Assembly: GCF_003589595.1 (NCBI RefSeq)
Contig: NW_020653337.1
Location: forward strand, 1,337,265-1,401,264
Source of the DNA: Hyposmocoma kahamanoa
Lineage: Eukaryota > Arthropoda > Insecta > Lepidoptera > Cosmopterigidae
Length of the DNA: 64,000 nt
Reading direction: 5' to 3'
Shown here: positions 44,001 through 59,000 of the stretch, piece by piece
Position numbering within the stretch: position 1 is the first letter of the stretch
How the letters are laid out: every line of letters begins with the position of its first letter
The notes under the pieces: generated by a model
What the model was told of the DNA's origin: nothing
Databases searched by the model: none
Seen by the model: the letters and a program-made list of their open reading frames with translations, nothing else
Program-made: the position numbers and the translations under genes

Positions 44001-47000
44001 AATTTACAAAGCTTGTTGATGCCAATACACTCTCCGTTCCCGACGAACTCGAATATCGGTAGCACTGCAAGTACATCCAGCACGAACCAAAAGCTCTTCA
44101 TTTGCCGACTCGACGTCTGCTTAAACGTGATTGGCACCCCTACGCAATCATATGTGTTATGAAAAACCAATATAAATAATACTAACAGTAAGGCTCAACT
44201 CACAATGGCGCAGAGTCGAAGCGTCGCGACGCGTCATGCTTTTAGCCTATATTCATCTCTATTTTGCCATCATTAAGGTACAAATTTGTGTTATGCAAAT
44301 ATGGAGCCCGCGCGTCGCCGTGCGTTACTTGAGCGCAGTGACGCGTCTGGCGCCGACCAGTGACTGTGATCCGGGCGCACTAAAGGGAGCGTCGTCTCCA
44401 GGCGTTGTAGTGAGTGAAAAACAAGACATCGATTCTGCGCCAGTGTGAGTTGAGCGTAAGAGTGCGTGACAACCATTCCAATAAGTAACTGGTCTCAATG
44501 TACTATGAGTACTAAAGCAATGAAATTCACTTTGAGGCACAAACAGGCATAACTCAGAATATTAAAACCAGAACTCATTCAGAAAAGTTCATTTCCAAAT
44601 CGGTCCTACCGAAAATTGAAACTCGCGCCTAACCATTAAAACAACAAACAGGACTAGAGCAAATATTAAGGTAATTCGATAAATATAATATCAATTATAT
44701 AAAACCAGTAACCTTCTTCAATGTTGGCGCCAGTAGAAAGATGCGTTATTATGTCAAATATAAACACTATTGTTACCAAATAGTCGAAAAAACGGAAATC
44801 GGGAGTAGCTTTATGTCCGTGAGCCAAGTTATAAGGGTGTATCTGCAAGAGCATACAAATATTTTAGTATTATATACGAGTAAAGCTCAGGGATTGTTAA
44901 GAATTGTGCAGGAAAGAGAAATCTACTAAGAACATTAGAGAACCGCAAGGGAAAAATATTTGGTCATCTGATACTAGATAGTTTTTTAACATTCCAGACG
45001 GAAAGATGGAGTAAAAAGAGGCAGGGCAAGATCTAGACGAAGATCATGGAAAAACTTAATGACGTGGTGTATTAGGACGTTAAAGTTAGAGCTTTGAACA
45101 AAAGTGGTTAACGATTATTGCACCGATAGGTTAAACAAGAAAAAGAAGCCAAGGAAAGATCACTCATAGTCATGCACAATGACTGGTTATGTTGTTTGTA
45201 TAATTACCAGCACCATAATTAAAACGAGTAATGCCACTAAACCGTTCCAGGCGATTAGCAGCGATGAAGTCGGCTGCAGGATGCATGGGAACTTGGACCG
45301 CATGCATATGCGATCTGAATTGTCAGTCAGAGACGAGTCCGCACGCTGCAACAGGACATTTCAAACTGTAAACTACAGTGTATGTTACTCTCGCAGCTTG
45401 GTTTAGGTTGTGCAGAAAGAAGAAATGGTTGCAGAAACGTAACCGTCCTGCAGCCAGACTGTTAGACGAATTCCTCACAGCAGTGGCCATAGACATTTGA
45501 GGCTATACCCACCAGTCCACGAAATTGGGCTGTGGATGATAATAATGATGATATTCTGCAGGATAAATAATGTAGGTACTTTAACACTATAGCCCGAAAT
45601 CCTTACACCATGGTTCGATTCTATCCCATGACCAGAAATATGTACAGAATCAGTTGTCAAGTGTCAACTCACGTTTCTAATAATGTAGCAACTGGCGATT
45701 TCGAGAAACACGTCGTTCCGAGCCAGCAGTAAGTTGCCATTTGCGTCTCGTGTCTTCTTCAGCTCCATCAGGTTACGTTTAAAGAACAAAACGCTGCTTT
45801 TGCACCTTAACATATTCGTATGAACCACATTATAAAAAACTATAACATTAAATAAATTAGTAACCGCTCACGCGATTCATGCTTCTCTGGAAGCATACCG
45901 CACCTAAAGGTGCCGGTGATGATTTTATACCGATTTATCGGATATCGAAGTTATAACAGGTAAAAGAACTAATACTAATTGCTATTTCGGTAACTACTCT
46001 AGCAAACCATAAAGTTTTTAATGCCCGTGTCTGTCATTTAAAAAAAAATAAACAATTTCAAAAATACGTCACGACAATCGTGTGTGTTATTGTTTGGGCT
46101 GGTGATGTCGGTGTTTATTTATTGAAAACATACCGTAAGTTGCGTTTTTTAAGTTTACCCTAAATATAAATGTTTATAAACTATACTTTAAGGAGTAATT
46201 TCATGGTAAACGTTAGAACCACTCAAACGGAATATTATCATATTTACCCAAGTACACCAAAAATTTCATTAGTGGTTTTTAAATGCAGGATTTGCGGTGT
46301 ATTACTGCATTTTATTTGAGATGTTTTTATTGTAGTACGGAGGGTATTTATTTAGCAATGTAGAATAATAATTTTTATTTATAAAAACTTGTATTTAAAC
46401 TGAATCCTTTTCTAATTTGTGAAACCTAATAGCCGCCATTTTGCGGTAGGATGAGCGCATCGCGTGAGCGGTTAGGATATTTACAGATACATGAATAATT
46501 ATTTATTACTTACGTAACTGGTAAATGTATCTTCTGAGCGTGATGTCTCGAAACTCTTTGGATGTGTTCCTATAATAGTACATAGTAAATAAAAAATGTA
46601 GTTTTACAGAAACGTGTGACGACCTGCATAGAGATGGGTGGACAACACCGTTCAAGTTCCGGGCGAAGTACATGGGAGAGACTAGCGCGAGATCATGGCG
46701 GATGACACACATTACGGCTGGTCTATCCCCAGATAAGTACCTACAAGTAACTTTGACTGTCTAATATAAGCCTATCCCTTTTCTGCCGCCGAGCTGTAAT
46801 GTGACCATTATTGCGTTCCGGTTTTGAAGGGTTAGAGGTGCTGGTGAAACTACAGACACATGGAGTTTTTCAACTTTAGATACCAGAGACTAACGCAGTG
46901 GCAGCTCATTCCCTCACTCAGAGTCACCTCTCAGACCTTTGCAATTAAAATCTTTGAGTTACTACTCGCAGTACTCTGCGATTGTTGTGGATAACCGTGT

Positions 47001-50000
47001 CGCTTACAATTGGTAGGGCTAGTATGATACGGGTGCGACTTGTGTGAGAGCGGCATAAAGCCAGAGATTATAATAATATCTCCTAACTCCCATAGATTAT
47101 AATAATATCTCGCTATTACTATGCCGCTCTCGCGCAAGTCGCGCTGTATCGTGCTGGGCCTACAGGCCCATGACTTATAAGTTTAACACTTAAAAACACC
47201 TGTCTAATTCGAAGTCAAATAATCATTTATTCCATAGGTAAAATTTTTACACTTGAAAACGTCATTTTTAAGCTACTGCTCGTTCACTACGCTGACCTCC
47301 CTGAGAAGAACGAGCAAGAAACTTAGGGATTGCTCTTTTCAAATAAACGTAAATGCTATAGAATACATTTTGAATCATATTTGTGTGGAATCTATACTCA
47401 CGTTGTCTTTCCATACATCTTTATCTAACACGTAGTCTACAATTTTGTAATATGACTTTTCAATTAAAATACTTTTGATGTAAGTTTTAAACTTAGGAAA
47501 TGGTAATCTTAATATAGAATTTTATTGTAAAAACGTATACAGTTCCTCCTAAAAGAATCGTTTGCCTTAGTTAAACGAAAACGTGGTACCATGAGTTTGG
47601 ACTTCGTTCTAAGGTTAATATTATGGATATCTTCTTTCTTAACGAAATTATGTATATTTTTACGGACAAATAAAATATTTGAGTAAATGTACTGTGATGC
47701 CACAGTCATGATACCAGTCTCCTTAAACTTTTCTCTAAGAAAAATACGAGAACCTAAACAGTACACAGAACTAGTCTATCTAGAACAGTCTATAACTCAT
47801 AGATAGCATAAATGAAATTACCTGAAAGGAAGAGGATACGATGAACGCTTGACGGTTACTTCTGCCGAACTTAGCAATCACTTTCCACAAATCTGAAGCA
47901 CTGAGCACGTGCGCCGTGCAAAATGTGGCAGCTCGAATCTCAACATGCGATTTGGCGCATCCTGCCGGAGGGCACCCGCCGCAGCCGTTCAGGATCGTGC
48001 CGCGGGAAAAGCGCAACATGGGTGTTGTGTCGTCTTCAGCCGACATCATCTGCAATGCTCCATTGTTTCGCATTATTTTGTTTATTACATAGCAGTAAAA
48101 ATAGAACAATGGAAGATTTCAGGAAATCAAACCTAAATTCAAAATATTTATTTAATGATGCACACAAGGAGCCTCCTCGAAATAACGTATTAATTGATTC
48201 GCCGTACATCTGGCGCACCCTCGGCAAATATCGGCGAATAGATTATGCTGATCGGCAAATCTTTTCATAACTATGACAAACATGTCCCATGCATGCGTCA
48301 TGCAGTTCAGCATGACGGCGACTAGTGACGTCAACATGGCTAATTTCTGGACCGCGATAATATAGTATAAGCCATCGATGCGATAAGAAGAAGAATCGGT
48401 ACACAAATTGCACTTGAATACACCGAACTGGTACAACACTACTTGCTTACTCATTTAATAGACAGATTTCTCTGGGACGAATAAATAAGAAACTCTCGTA
48501 AATAGGTATTCATTCACATTTATCAATATCACAATATTTATTTAAAATCTAAGACAGATACAAACTGAAAGAGCTAAACTGAAAGCTCTTACAGATTTGT
48601 ATGAAGCATCTTGAAGCGACCTGTGGCCCACATTGTGACGTAAATTGGATTAGGATAGATCATAATTATGCACCCGACTCGACAAAGGCAGGCAACGCTT
48701 GTTTGGCCGTCGACGCGGCTTTTGGTATGTATGGTGACTTCCTAAGACTAACTAAAGAGAATTGTGCTATATATACTCTTCGCCACCACTACATGGACGT
48801 TTGTTTCTACAAAATAGTATCTTTTAATCGCTTTACTATATTGGGACATGTTTAGAAAGAGAGAAACAAAAGGCCGGTAGAGTTATAGCTTTCGTTCTCA
48901 TATGCATAAAGTGGAAATTAATCACAGAAGCAAATAGTGAGTTTGCGCCTTACCTCGACGTCTCCGTATGAAATGTAGATTATTGATGATTTGTTGGACT
49001 TGCGCTTGATTATTGAATCTCCAGGAATGTAATTGATAGTAGTCATCATCTTCGATATTTCTGATAGGAATTGATTCGACAAATCCCGGAGAATAAGACT
49101 CTGTAGATTTATTATTTTTCTATTATTTTCTTTTTCATAGTTAAAATAAGTGCACATTTGATTCCATTTCACCGGATGAGTAGTGACAATGAGACACCTG
49201 TATAATGCCTATTCACTATCGCCTTGGAAAGCTCCAAGTTATAGCGTCCAGGGAACTTGCCTGCAGGCACTGAATTCTTCTCATAGCCGTACGCCGTGTA
49301 AATGTAGAAGCAAACTCTTAGTATGAATCCTAAGAATATCCATAACATAGAAGTGGATAATCTAATGGCGTTCAATGTCAGTGCTATCTAACTTAGCAAT
49401 CTCGCTGCTCCCTCCACACATTGTCAAGAGCAAAGGAGACATTATGAACATATTCAGCTACGCCGCACTACGTGTTTTTGGTGCTTATAACACCTCCAAA
49501 ATTGGTATAGACTATTTTATCCAACGTGTGGAACAGCGCCAAACTTGACGAAGAAAGTAAGGAACAAGAAATATGTGAGTCGGCGAGTAAGATCATTCCT
49601 CTTTAAAGGATATCTGAATCTGAAGAGACCGGAGATTAAATTCTGTTCCTGACGAGTGATAAAGCTAGTCACGTCATAAGGAACAATAGGTACAAATTAC
49701 TCCAGCTTATTATCGAAGGCAAAAGCACTGGAAAACAAAGTGTTGGTAGAAGGCGGCACTCCTGGTTAAAAAAATTGAGGGAATGGTTCGGCTGCAATAC
49801 CACCTCGCTCTTTAGGGCGGCAGCCACTAAAGTATTGCCAGGATGACGTCTAATCTCCGTTAGGAGAGGAACCCCAAGAAGAAGAAGGAGATAAAACTAA
49901 ACAATAAGAGAGATAAAAAAAACTTTTGTAACTATAGTGAAAAAATAGGTTGGTTTGCATTAATATTAGACATAACTGGTTGATGACTGTACCACCTTTT

Positions 50001-53000
50001 TTTTTACGTGGGGATATCCTCATGGATATCTCTCTGCTGCGGGGGCAACAGAGAGATCATGTCGGACTCCTACCGACTAAAACCCCACGGTGTTCCGTCC
50101 CTGCACCTTTTGCCGGGACTACGGGAACGCTTTCGCACTCTTCCGCGGTGCACCCGCGGACCCTCGGGCAGAGGGTCCTTCCCATTGAGGTAGAGCTGGA
50201 GAGACACCACCCCATTCATCACTTACAGGGGCACGCAGGAACACCGCGCCCGCCACCTCGGGGTCTGTACATCGCGGGCCGCGAGCACCGCGAAAACCCC
50301 TGTTATGGGGGTTGAAGGAGGGCGTGATAGTGTCTCCTCCGACGCCCTGCTCTCCTGCGGTGGATTGGAAGAAGGGTGGTGGCCTCCCTCTCCCGCTTCG
50401 CAGCTTCCTTCTGCGACATTACGCGTTCGCAGAAGGATACTACCTCCATCCACGACCTGTCACTTTCCAGCATTGATTTGATCATTGCTGGGAGTGACAG
50501 GTCGTACCCCACTGCGGCAACCAGTTCATGGCGCTCATTGGCCCAGTCTGGGCACACCTTTTGCGTGTGCTGTGCTGTGTCTTCACAGCAGCCACAATGG
50601 TGACATTCGGTTGTCGGTTCCCTCCGGGCTATATGACACAGGTACTTTCCGAAGCAACCATGCCCGGAAAGCACCTGCACCAGCCGGAAAGTCAAGGAGG
50701 AGACCCCGCTAACAAGCACGCCGCTTCATAGGATATGGTGCGATATCCTCTGATAGCCCCGACCGCCATCACCCTCTGAGATTTCCTCAGGAGTGCGATA
50801 TTTTTCGCTATAAGGACGTCAGACCATACGGGAGCCCCATATAGAGCCATCGAGCGCACCACTCTCGTGTACAGGCGACGGCTGCTCGCTTTAGGCCCTC
50901 CGAGGTTGGGCAACAGCCGCTTTAAAGCAGCAGCCGTTCCCATTAAACGAGGGATCATGCGAGTAAAGTGCTCGCGAAAGTTCCATCGAGAGTCGAGGAC
51001 GAGACCAAGATACTTCATCGTGGGCTCGACTCCGATGCGAGTCTCACCGATAGTGATATGAGAACTCCGTGGCGGCGCCCGCCGAGGGCCATGAAAGCAC
51101 ACTTCGACTTGTTAAGCGCCACCCGGAGTCCCAACATCTCTACTCTACCGACAACCTGTGCCACCGCCTCCGTGGCAAGACGAGCAGCGTCCGCGAAGGT
51201 CTGATCTCGTACCATCACCAACGTATCATCTGCGTAGCAGATCACGCTGGCGCCCAGAGGGAGATCTCCCCGTAACACCCAATCGAATCCGATGTTCCAC
51301 AGGAGCGGTCCTAGCACCGACCCCTGCGGGACCCCGCACGACATTACCGTTTTGCAACAACCGCCCCTCCCGCCCAATGACTGTACCACCTCAGTCAACC
51401 GTGACCATGGGACCTGTAAAGGGGCCAAAACATTGGTTTGTTTGAAAAATCAAGTATACGCGATTTAAATTCGGAAAAATAGTTTCATTTCCTTATTATT
51501 TTTAAATTTGCGTTTTTAGATGTTTATTAGTTAATGACATTGAAATGACTGGACAAATATGAAAGAAAACCTATTGGACATGGTTCATAATCATGATTCA
51601 CACCTGTCCAAAATGAACACTTTTTTGGACCACGCATTTGGGTAATATTAAATAACAATCGGCGAGAACCTTTACGCCGTTTGGCCAATCTTTTCACCAC
51701 TAAAGTGATACCATAAGTAGATCTAGATTAGTACTTAAGTAGCTTTAAGACGACTAAAATCGCGGCTATGTGCTAATATTACATATTTTGTACAAAAACT
51801 CTAAACTTCTCACCCTTTGTTGAGCCTCAAAATAAATTTCTGAATAAATGAGGTTGTGTATTGTAGGCGGAAAGGTAGTCATAAGTATCGAACCGGAGAC
51901 ACCTCGTTGCTTGAGCCAGTACATTCTGTAGAATGTCTCTACTTTATTTCGTAGTGCTTTTGGAATTTGCGTGTCGACCTGATTGTCATAAAAACAGAAG
52001 AAGGGATTGGGCAATAAAAAACTATACTATATAACATGTAACAGTGGGCCATCTCTCAAACAGAATGCAGAAGACCCATCAAACAACAGCAGTCTATATT
52101 TGAATATAAAAATTTAAGATGATGTATAGCTAAATACGTTAGTTGTTGAAACACAACGTCCCGCTTTGGTACACAACGTGCCTAAAATTTGTAGCAGTAC
52201 AGCATAATTGGGAGAATACCTGCTTCTCATGCCAGGAAGTCATACCGTGGGCTGTAACATTTTAGGAATTATCAGTGTAGGTAAACACAGTAAGTGCAAC
52301 CTGCATGTTGGAAAGGGCGCAATACTTCAAATACATGTGTAGTTCCAATGTAGCTCAAACTTTAAGATCTGTCCAAAGTTCAAAATGTCAAGCTTGATAT
52401 ACTCTTGGCTGTATTGGTGTGGTGAACCTTGGTATTCAGTACAAGGCTCTGCTATCCTTGTACTGAATAGTATGGATTCATTGGGTAGTACAAGTATGTT
52501 TTCAAGCAGTTAATATAAAATAAGTTTTACAGAAAAAAAACCATAATCCTGAAAAGAAATTATTAGACGCTTACCATATCCTGAACGATCAGCTTCAACC
52601 GATCGCGATAAGATTCTTCATTCTGCAAGAACACGGAAAGAACGATAGACATGGAAGCGACCGCTACACCGGTTACTATCAGAGTACCGGTGATCGTAAT
52701 TACAATGTTGCTTAATCTCTCTAGATCGTTGAAAGGCACCACCTCCGGACTGAAACCAAGTGAAAAAAAAACCTTTGACATTTGGATTCTGGAAATCGAC
52801 AAGTTACAACGATGAAGCACTTGCAATATCTTTGGGTATTTGTAAAGCCTTTGACGGTGTCTGACACGCAAGCCTTTTAAGTTAGCTTCCCTCTTATGGG
52901 CTTCCCACTGACCTTTGCAATTGGATCTCGGATTTCTTTAGCGAACGTTCGATTTGAGTGGTCTTAGAAGACTACTCTTCCGAACATATGGCGATAGATT

Positions 53001-56000
53001 CTTCAGGGTTCCGTACTGTCTGCGACTCTCTTTCTATTGCACATCAATGATGTGTCAATTCCAGATACCTTTGCGTGTGCTGATGACAACACAGTTATAG
53101 ATAATTACTTGACAAATGCAAGGGTCAATGGAGCGGAAATCCAGTCTTATTGAGTGTCCATAGTTAGCCGTTTGGATTTGACACTCAAGGTCCGACTGGG
53201 GCGATGCCAATTTTGTCAAATTTAACGCTACCAAAACGCAGGCGTGTCTATTCTCCACAAATGTAGTCCCTTTGAGGTGACTCCGACTTTTCGTGATATA
53301 TCTATTCCGATAGCCTCCAGCTCGGTGTGGACCTGCCGTCCAATTTGTACTTTGGCAGATACATTGAATCTATGGCCAAACATGCAGCCAAGAAGCTTGG
53401 GATCCTTTCCAGAGTGAGGCGTTACTTTACACCGGGACAGCTGCTTCAGCTGTAAAGCACAAGTCCGGTCGTGCATGGAGTACTGCTGCCACCTTAAGCG
53501 ACCAGTTACTCGAGAAGAAAGGTTTCGCGCGGCCGCCGCGCGGCGATCGCCCAGTTATCACATCTTCATGTACATTAATGGCGAATCCGAATTCTATTTA
53601 TTATGCAACATTTAAATTCCTCTCAATAAAATTAGTGCGCGGCCGCCACCGCGTAGACCAAATTCAAGCCAGGCTAGCCCGCGTGGCCGGAACGCTCATT
53701 TAAATTAAAACGTAAATATGCTAAACAAATAGGGTGGATTTTGCCATGACAGTTAAGGTGTGTCCAAACATAAAGCGGCATTCGAGCGCGGCTGCCGCAC
53801 GCGTCTTGCCGCGCTATGATTGGACGACTGCCGCGCGCGGCAGCCGCGAGCTACCTGCCGGCAAACTTGTGTCCCGCGAATGCCGCGCGTAGCTGCCGCG
53901 CACCGTGCACGCCGTGTTTGGACACACCTTTAGACGCTCGCGGTCGCTGCGCGGCAGCAACGCGGACTCCGCGCGGGGTGAGTGCGACGAAATACGTGTC
54001 GAATAAACGCGGCCTTAGGAATGCTCTGCACCTTAGATTCAATTGACAACCGTGTCAAGAAGCTTATAGATGATTCGGAATTAGTGGAGGTGAAGCTGCA
54101 GAGCCTTGAATACCGCCGTAACGTTGCCAGCTTATCAGTATTTTACAAGATGTATCACGGAGAGTGTGCAATGGAATTACACGATTTAATTCCGCTTTCC
54201 CCTTTCCATCGCCGAGGGACTGGGCGTAGTAACGTTATAACTTGGGTCTTTTCAAGGCGATCACGCACACATCGTCGACCTCGTCATCATTTACCATCAA
54301 AAAAAAATAAGTTTTATCTTATATAAGTCATTTTCTGGTGTCGCCATTTTCACATAAACAATACGGAAGCGTACGCGTGTGTACGATCGGAGCGCCTGAT
54401 CGAATTGAACGGCGCGCCGATCGCATTTGGCGGCGCAAGGAAAACGCGCCGGCGCGGCGCTCATATCTACTGTACAGCCTGGTTTACTTTGCAAAGTTGA
54501 TATAATAAGCGATTTAAAAAAAAGTATATATAGCATGTAGTTTTTCTACGACCGTTATTTAATAGTAAATACGTAAACTACTTGGTCTAGCAAAATAGTT
54601 TTTCCCGCCTGTGACTCGGCTTAACTTTTCACAAAGGAAAAATATTACCGTCCTTCCTAATTAGGGTTGGCAGTAACCATGAAGGTGATGACAATTCGAA
54701 TTTATCAAGACGCACTTACCCAATAGAGCTGAACGATTTGTCAACAAGGTACAGGCACCATATAAAAGGATGCTGTTTGTATTCTTGCATACTGTCTTTG
54801 TAAGTTTTAATATCTTTTACGTGCCCTATTAAATCAAATGCCAGTTCCAACTGTAAATAAATAGGCAAATTAGCGTACGTTACAGAATGGACTAATAACA
54901 AAGGACTGCCAATCTCCGCTATATTATAGCTAGTAACTCTGAAAAAGGTCAAAATTCCGTCTTACGTCTAGATGGCGCTGAATGGCCGTGAAAACCAATT
55001 AATTCCTCTTTGATATGAAATATAAGAAGTTGGTTATTTTTTCCTTGTAATATTATTAATAATAATTATTATTATTTATTTATTTAAGATCATTGATCCA
55101 CTTTGTTAGTAACAATCAAAAACTTAGGACCATGTTAGTAAATTACACTAAAATTAAATAATTAAAATACAAAAACACTTAAAAATAAATAATACAAATT
55201 TACAATAGGTACGCGTAATTAGAATTCATGTCACCAGCCCTTCTTGGTGACATGAATTCTGGTCCAGTGGCACAGTATCGGACACGCTACATCCTCCGAT
55301 ATGGTGTTCAGAAGGCTGTTACCGCTGCCACGCATCCTGCTCATGGTCGACGAAATGCGTTTCGGAACTACTGCGTCAAAACCGTCGGTACGCGCTTCCG
55401 CAAACATGCCGGACGCACTACAGAACGGGGGCAGCCGCAACAGCATTCTGAAGGTGTTATTATACTGGACCTTCAGGCCATTGAAGGATTTCTGCGTATA
55501 ATTAACCCACAGGCGGCAGGTGTACAGTGTCTGGCAGTAGGCCTTAAAAAGAGTTAATTTGACCTCGTTCGTACACCGTGCAAACCTGCGAGCTAACATA
55601 TTGCACCTTACCGTCAATGCCCTGCGCTCCCTATCCAGCTCTAAGTTATCTGTGAGCGCATCGGTCACCCAGTGATCCAGGTATTTAAACTATTATTCAA
55701 ATAGTGATTTTGCTAAAATTGTTCATTCTGAACCTTGTCAAATATGCGTGTCAATAGATGACATAGTTTGTAACAAACTAATTTATAAACAGTCGCTTCC
55801 TAATACGGGTAGATGGAGCTGTGTTAAATTACAGCTTGTCAAAGTAAAACAAACTAGTCCATGGTTCCAAATAAATAACATTCTGAAAAATATTATACCA
55901 CACCCTAAACACTCTATACAACGGTAGAAGCTTATTTACCCACTACTACGTACAGCAAGACGTTGTAAGCACTTACGCAAATGTGTGCCTGACGTGGTAG

Positions 56001-59000
56001 GGTTACCCATCACTTTATTGTACTATTTTATTATCTGGTTTAACGTAAACAGTGACTTTGTAAAAGCAAACGAATGTATGTAAATAATATGATCATTAGG
56101 AATTATTTTATTTATTAAATACTAAGCCAGCAGTAAATTAAACACACCAGTTAAATTAAAGTCAAATAAGCAGCTTTAACAAAAGACTTAACATAAAAAG
56201 TCAATAACAGTACTGTAAATTACTTACACTATAATATTTTCTTTTAAATATCTTATCGGTAAATAAGCTCATATGAAATCGCAAAGTACGTCAATAAATA
56301 GACTTAAACTGTTTCAACTTCAAAGTCGTCCTTAGCGAACGGCTCACTGACAGCCTTGTTGCCGTTCCGTCAATGTGACCGTCAATATGAGGGACGCGGT
56401 GTGGTATTTAAAGCTAGGGAGGGGCGGACCTTTGTCATTGCCTTTTTATTCTCTGCTTCTTACTTAACTCCTTTCGTTTTTCTTACCTTAATTAACTGAA
56501 TCAGGAGAAGCGCAAAAGTGACGCGCGTTAGACAACATATGTACATATATTTAAATGCCGTCCCAATCACACTGCCAGCTAAGATGTCGTTTAGAAACAC
56601 TGTAATCATTTGTACATTTTCAGATCAGAGTTGTATAAACCATAATTCTGAAACGAACCTAGTTTTTTCGTGACCACGAGACTTGTAAAAGGCCGAAATT
56701 TTAGTTGTAAAAAAATTAACATGAATTTCAATACGAAGAAAAATAATCGAGAAACTTAAGAACTCTTCGATCGAGTGAAACTCATTACTCACATAGAAAC
56801 TTTAAGGGATGATGTAGACGCACGTAGTAGCATATAGTCTTTACATCCCGGACGACTTTCATATCGGTTATGCCATGTTGCATGTGTAAGAAGAAAATTA
56901 TATAATGACAGAACGACAAAAAATCCATCAAGTAGCCAACTGCAAAATGTCATCAATATCAAAAACCCGTCAAGAGCGATTGTGATTCAAACACAATAGA
57001 TGTTTAGGAAATGAAACTATTTTTCCGGATTTAAATCGCGTATATTTGTTTTTTCAAACAAGCCGGCGTTTCGGGCCCTTTACAGGTCCCATGGTCACGG
57101 TTGACTGATGTGGTACAGTCTTCAACCAGTTATGTCTATAATGCAAACCACCCTATTTTATCACTATAGTTACAATAGTTATTAATTAAATACATTATTT
57201 TTAATTTTACAAAGAAAACATTCTAATTTACGCTATATTAAGTTTTACAAATTATTTTATTGAATGAATTTTTATAAAGTTCAATTTATTATTAATTATT
57301 AATAGAAAAAAAAAAATAGAATTATTTGGTTTGTTTGAAAAAACAAATATATACGCGACTTAAATCCGGAAAAATAGTTTCATTTCCTATGTGTAACAAT
57401 CGCGAAAACTTAAGAACACAATAGATGTACTATGTAACCATGTAACTTTCATAGTTTTCTCACAGGTGGCTACGGCAAAAACGCCGTTTAAACCCCAAAA
57501 AGACGATAAAGATCGGCAACAAGCATATAGATAAACATGGACTTACAATTATATGGACGTCGGGTCCGCGCTAAAAAGTGTCCGAACTTATAGGGCGTTA
57601 AAATCGTATACAGAGCGTCATTCACGCTTTAGTCTTCGTTTGTTCGACTGACAGCGAAGCAAGCAAAATTAGACAGTACTGCGATGACATTACAATTTAA
57701 ATTCAACGTTTTAGCTTTTTCATATTCCTTTAAATGTCGCTACGTTTAAATAGGTTGACTTGGGACATTTTTTTCGTGGTTTTTGTATTAGACCCGTCGT
57801 CCATTTATTTGTAAGTGAATGTAGATAAATTAGTAATAAGGCTATGATTATTATGGATGCGAATTCTGACGAATGCGTCCGAACAAACAAACGCCTGATT
57901 TTCAATAAGTGTTTACACTGACAGCGGCGAACACGCACATGCGCGATATCATCAGAACTAACTAGTTCTATGCTGGGATAACCATGCTGGAGCTAGTATT
58001 GCCTCTGTGACCGAACGGGTCTGCCACGCACAGGTCTCGGGTTCGATTTCCGAACTGGGCGAAATATTTGTATGGCCTACACCTATTTCTCTCGTGAGTT
58101 TGGGTGTAATTTTTTGGTTGTTATGTGTGTATCTATGGCACCTGTAAAACATGGTTTCCTTAGTGCAGGGCTATGAGTGTGTAGATTTTTTAGTGAGTAG
58201 GCTATTTCACCATTGATAATAAATCGATAAGTCTTGTGAACGAAAACAGATGTTTTTGGGTTATTTATGACAGACAAAAATTATCATGACAGACATATTT
58301 CTCGGCAAAAGTGCGAAAACACTAGCAGTAAGTACAATTTTGTACGTATTTGTTTTGATGTGAGGTTTACATGAATTACGTAAGCAATAAAATTAATGTT
58401 TACATTTTATCATTACATCATATAGCAAAAGACGCGCGCAGTTTAACCGCCTTGTTCTGACGAGGATTCCGAACATACTCATCCGAACACATTTTCGTCG
58501 GTATTCGGATGCATAGTAAATTTATCTTAAGTTCTGCTGATTGATCCCGTAGCTCAGTTCATAAGTTGGAAGAGCAGTTAGCCCCGGCCTGACAAACAGT
58601 CGCTGGATCGTATCTAGGCATCCGCCTACGAAGACATTTTTCCGTGTTTCTTTGATCTATGTCTCAATAATAACACCAAACTAGTGGAGTATTTTCAATT
58701 ATGTGAATGTCATGGTACTAAAAACTTCATGATATTCAATATAATAAATATTACAGATATTGTAATCCAACTTACATTTCCTGCAACCAGTCCACTTAAC
58801 ACCGGTTGTAAAATCGTGATAGGCAAGTCCCGTAGCGTGTATAAAGTAAATCACATTGAAAACAATGTCGAAGACTCTTGCAAAAAATGGTATCTCAAAC
58901 CAACCAGAACTCATGTCGTACGCAACCATTATGATGGCCAACAGACACATGATGCAGATGAAACTGTTCCACTTAGTGTTTTCAGCAATCCCGTGGAACC

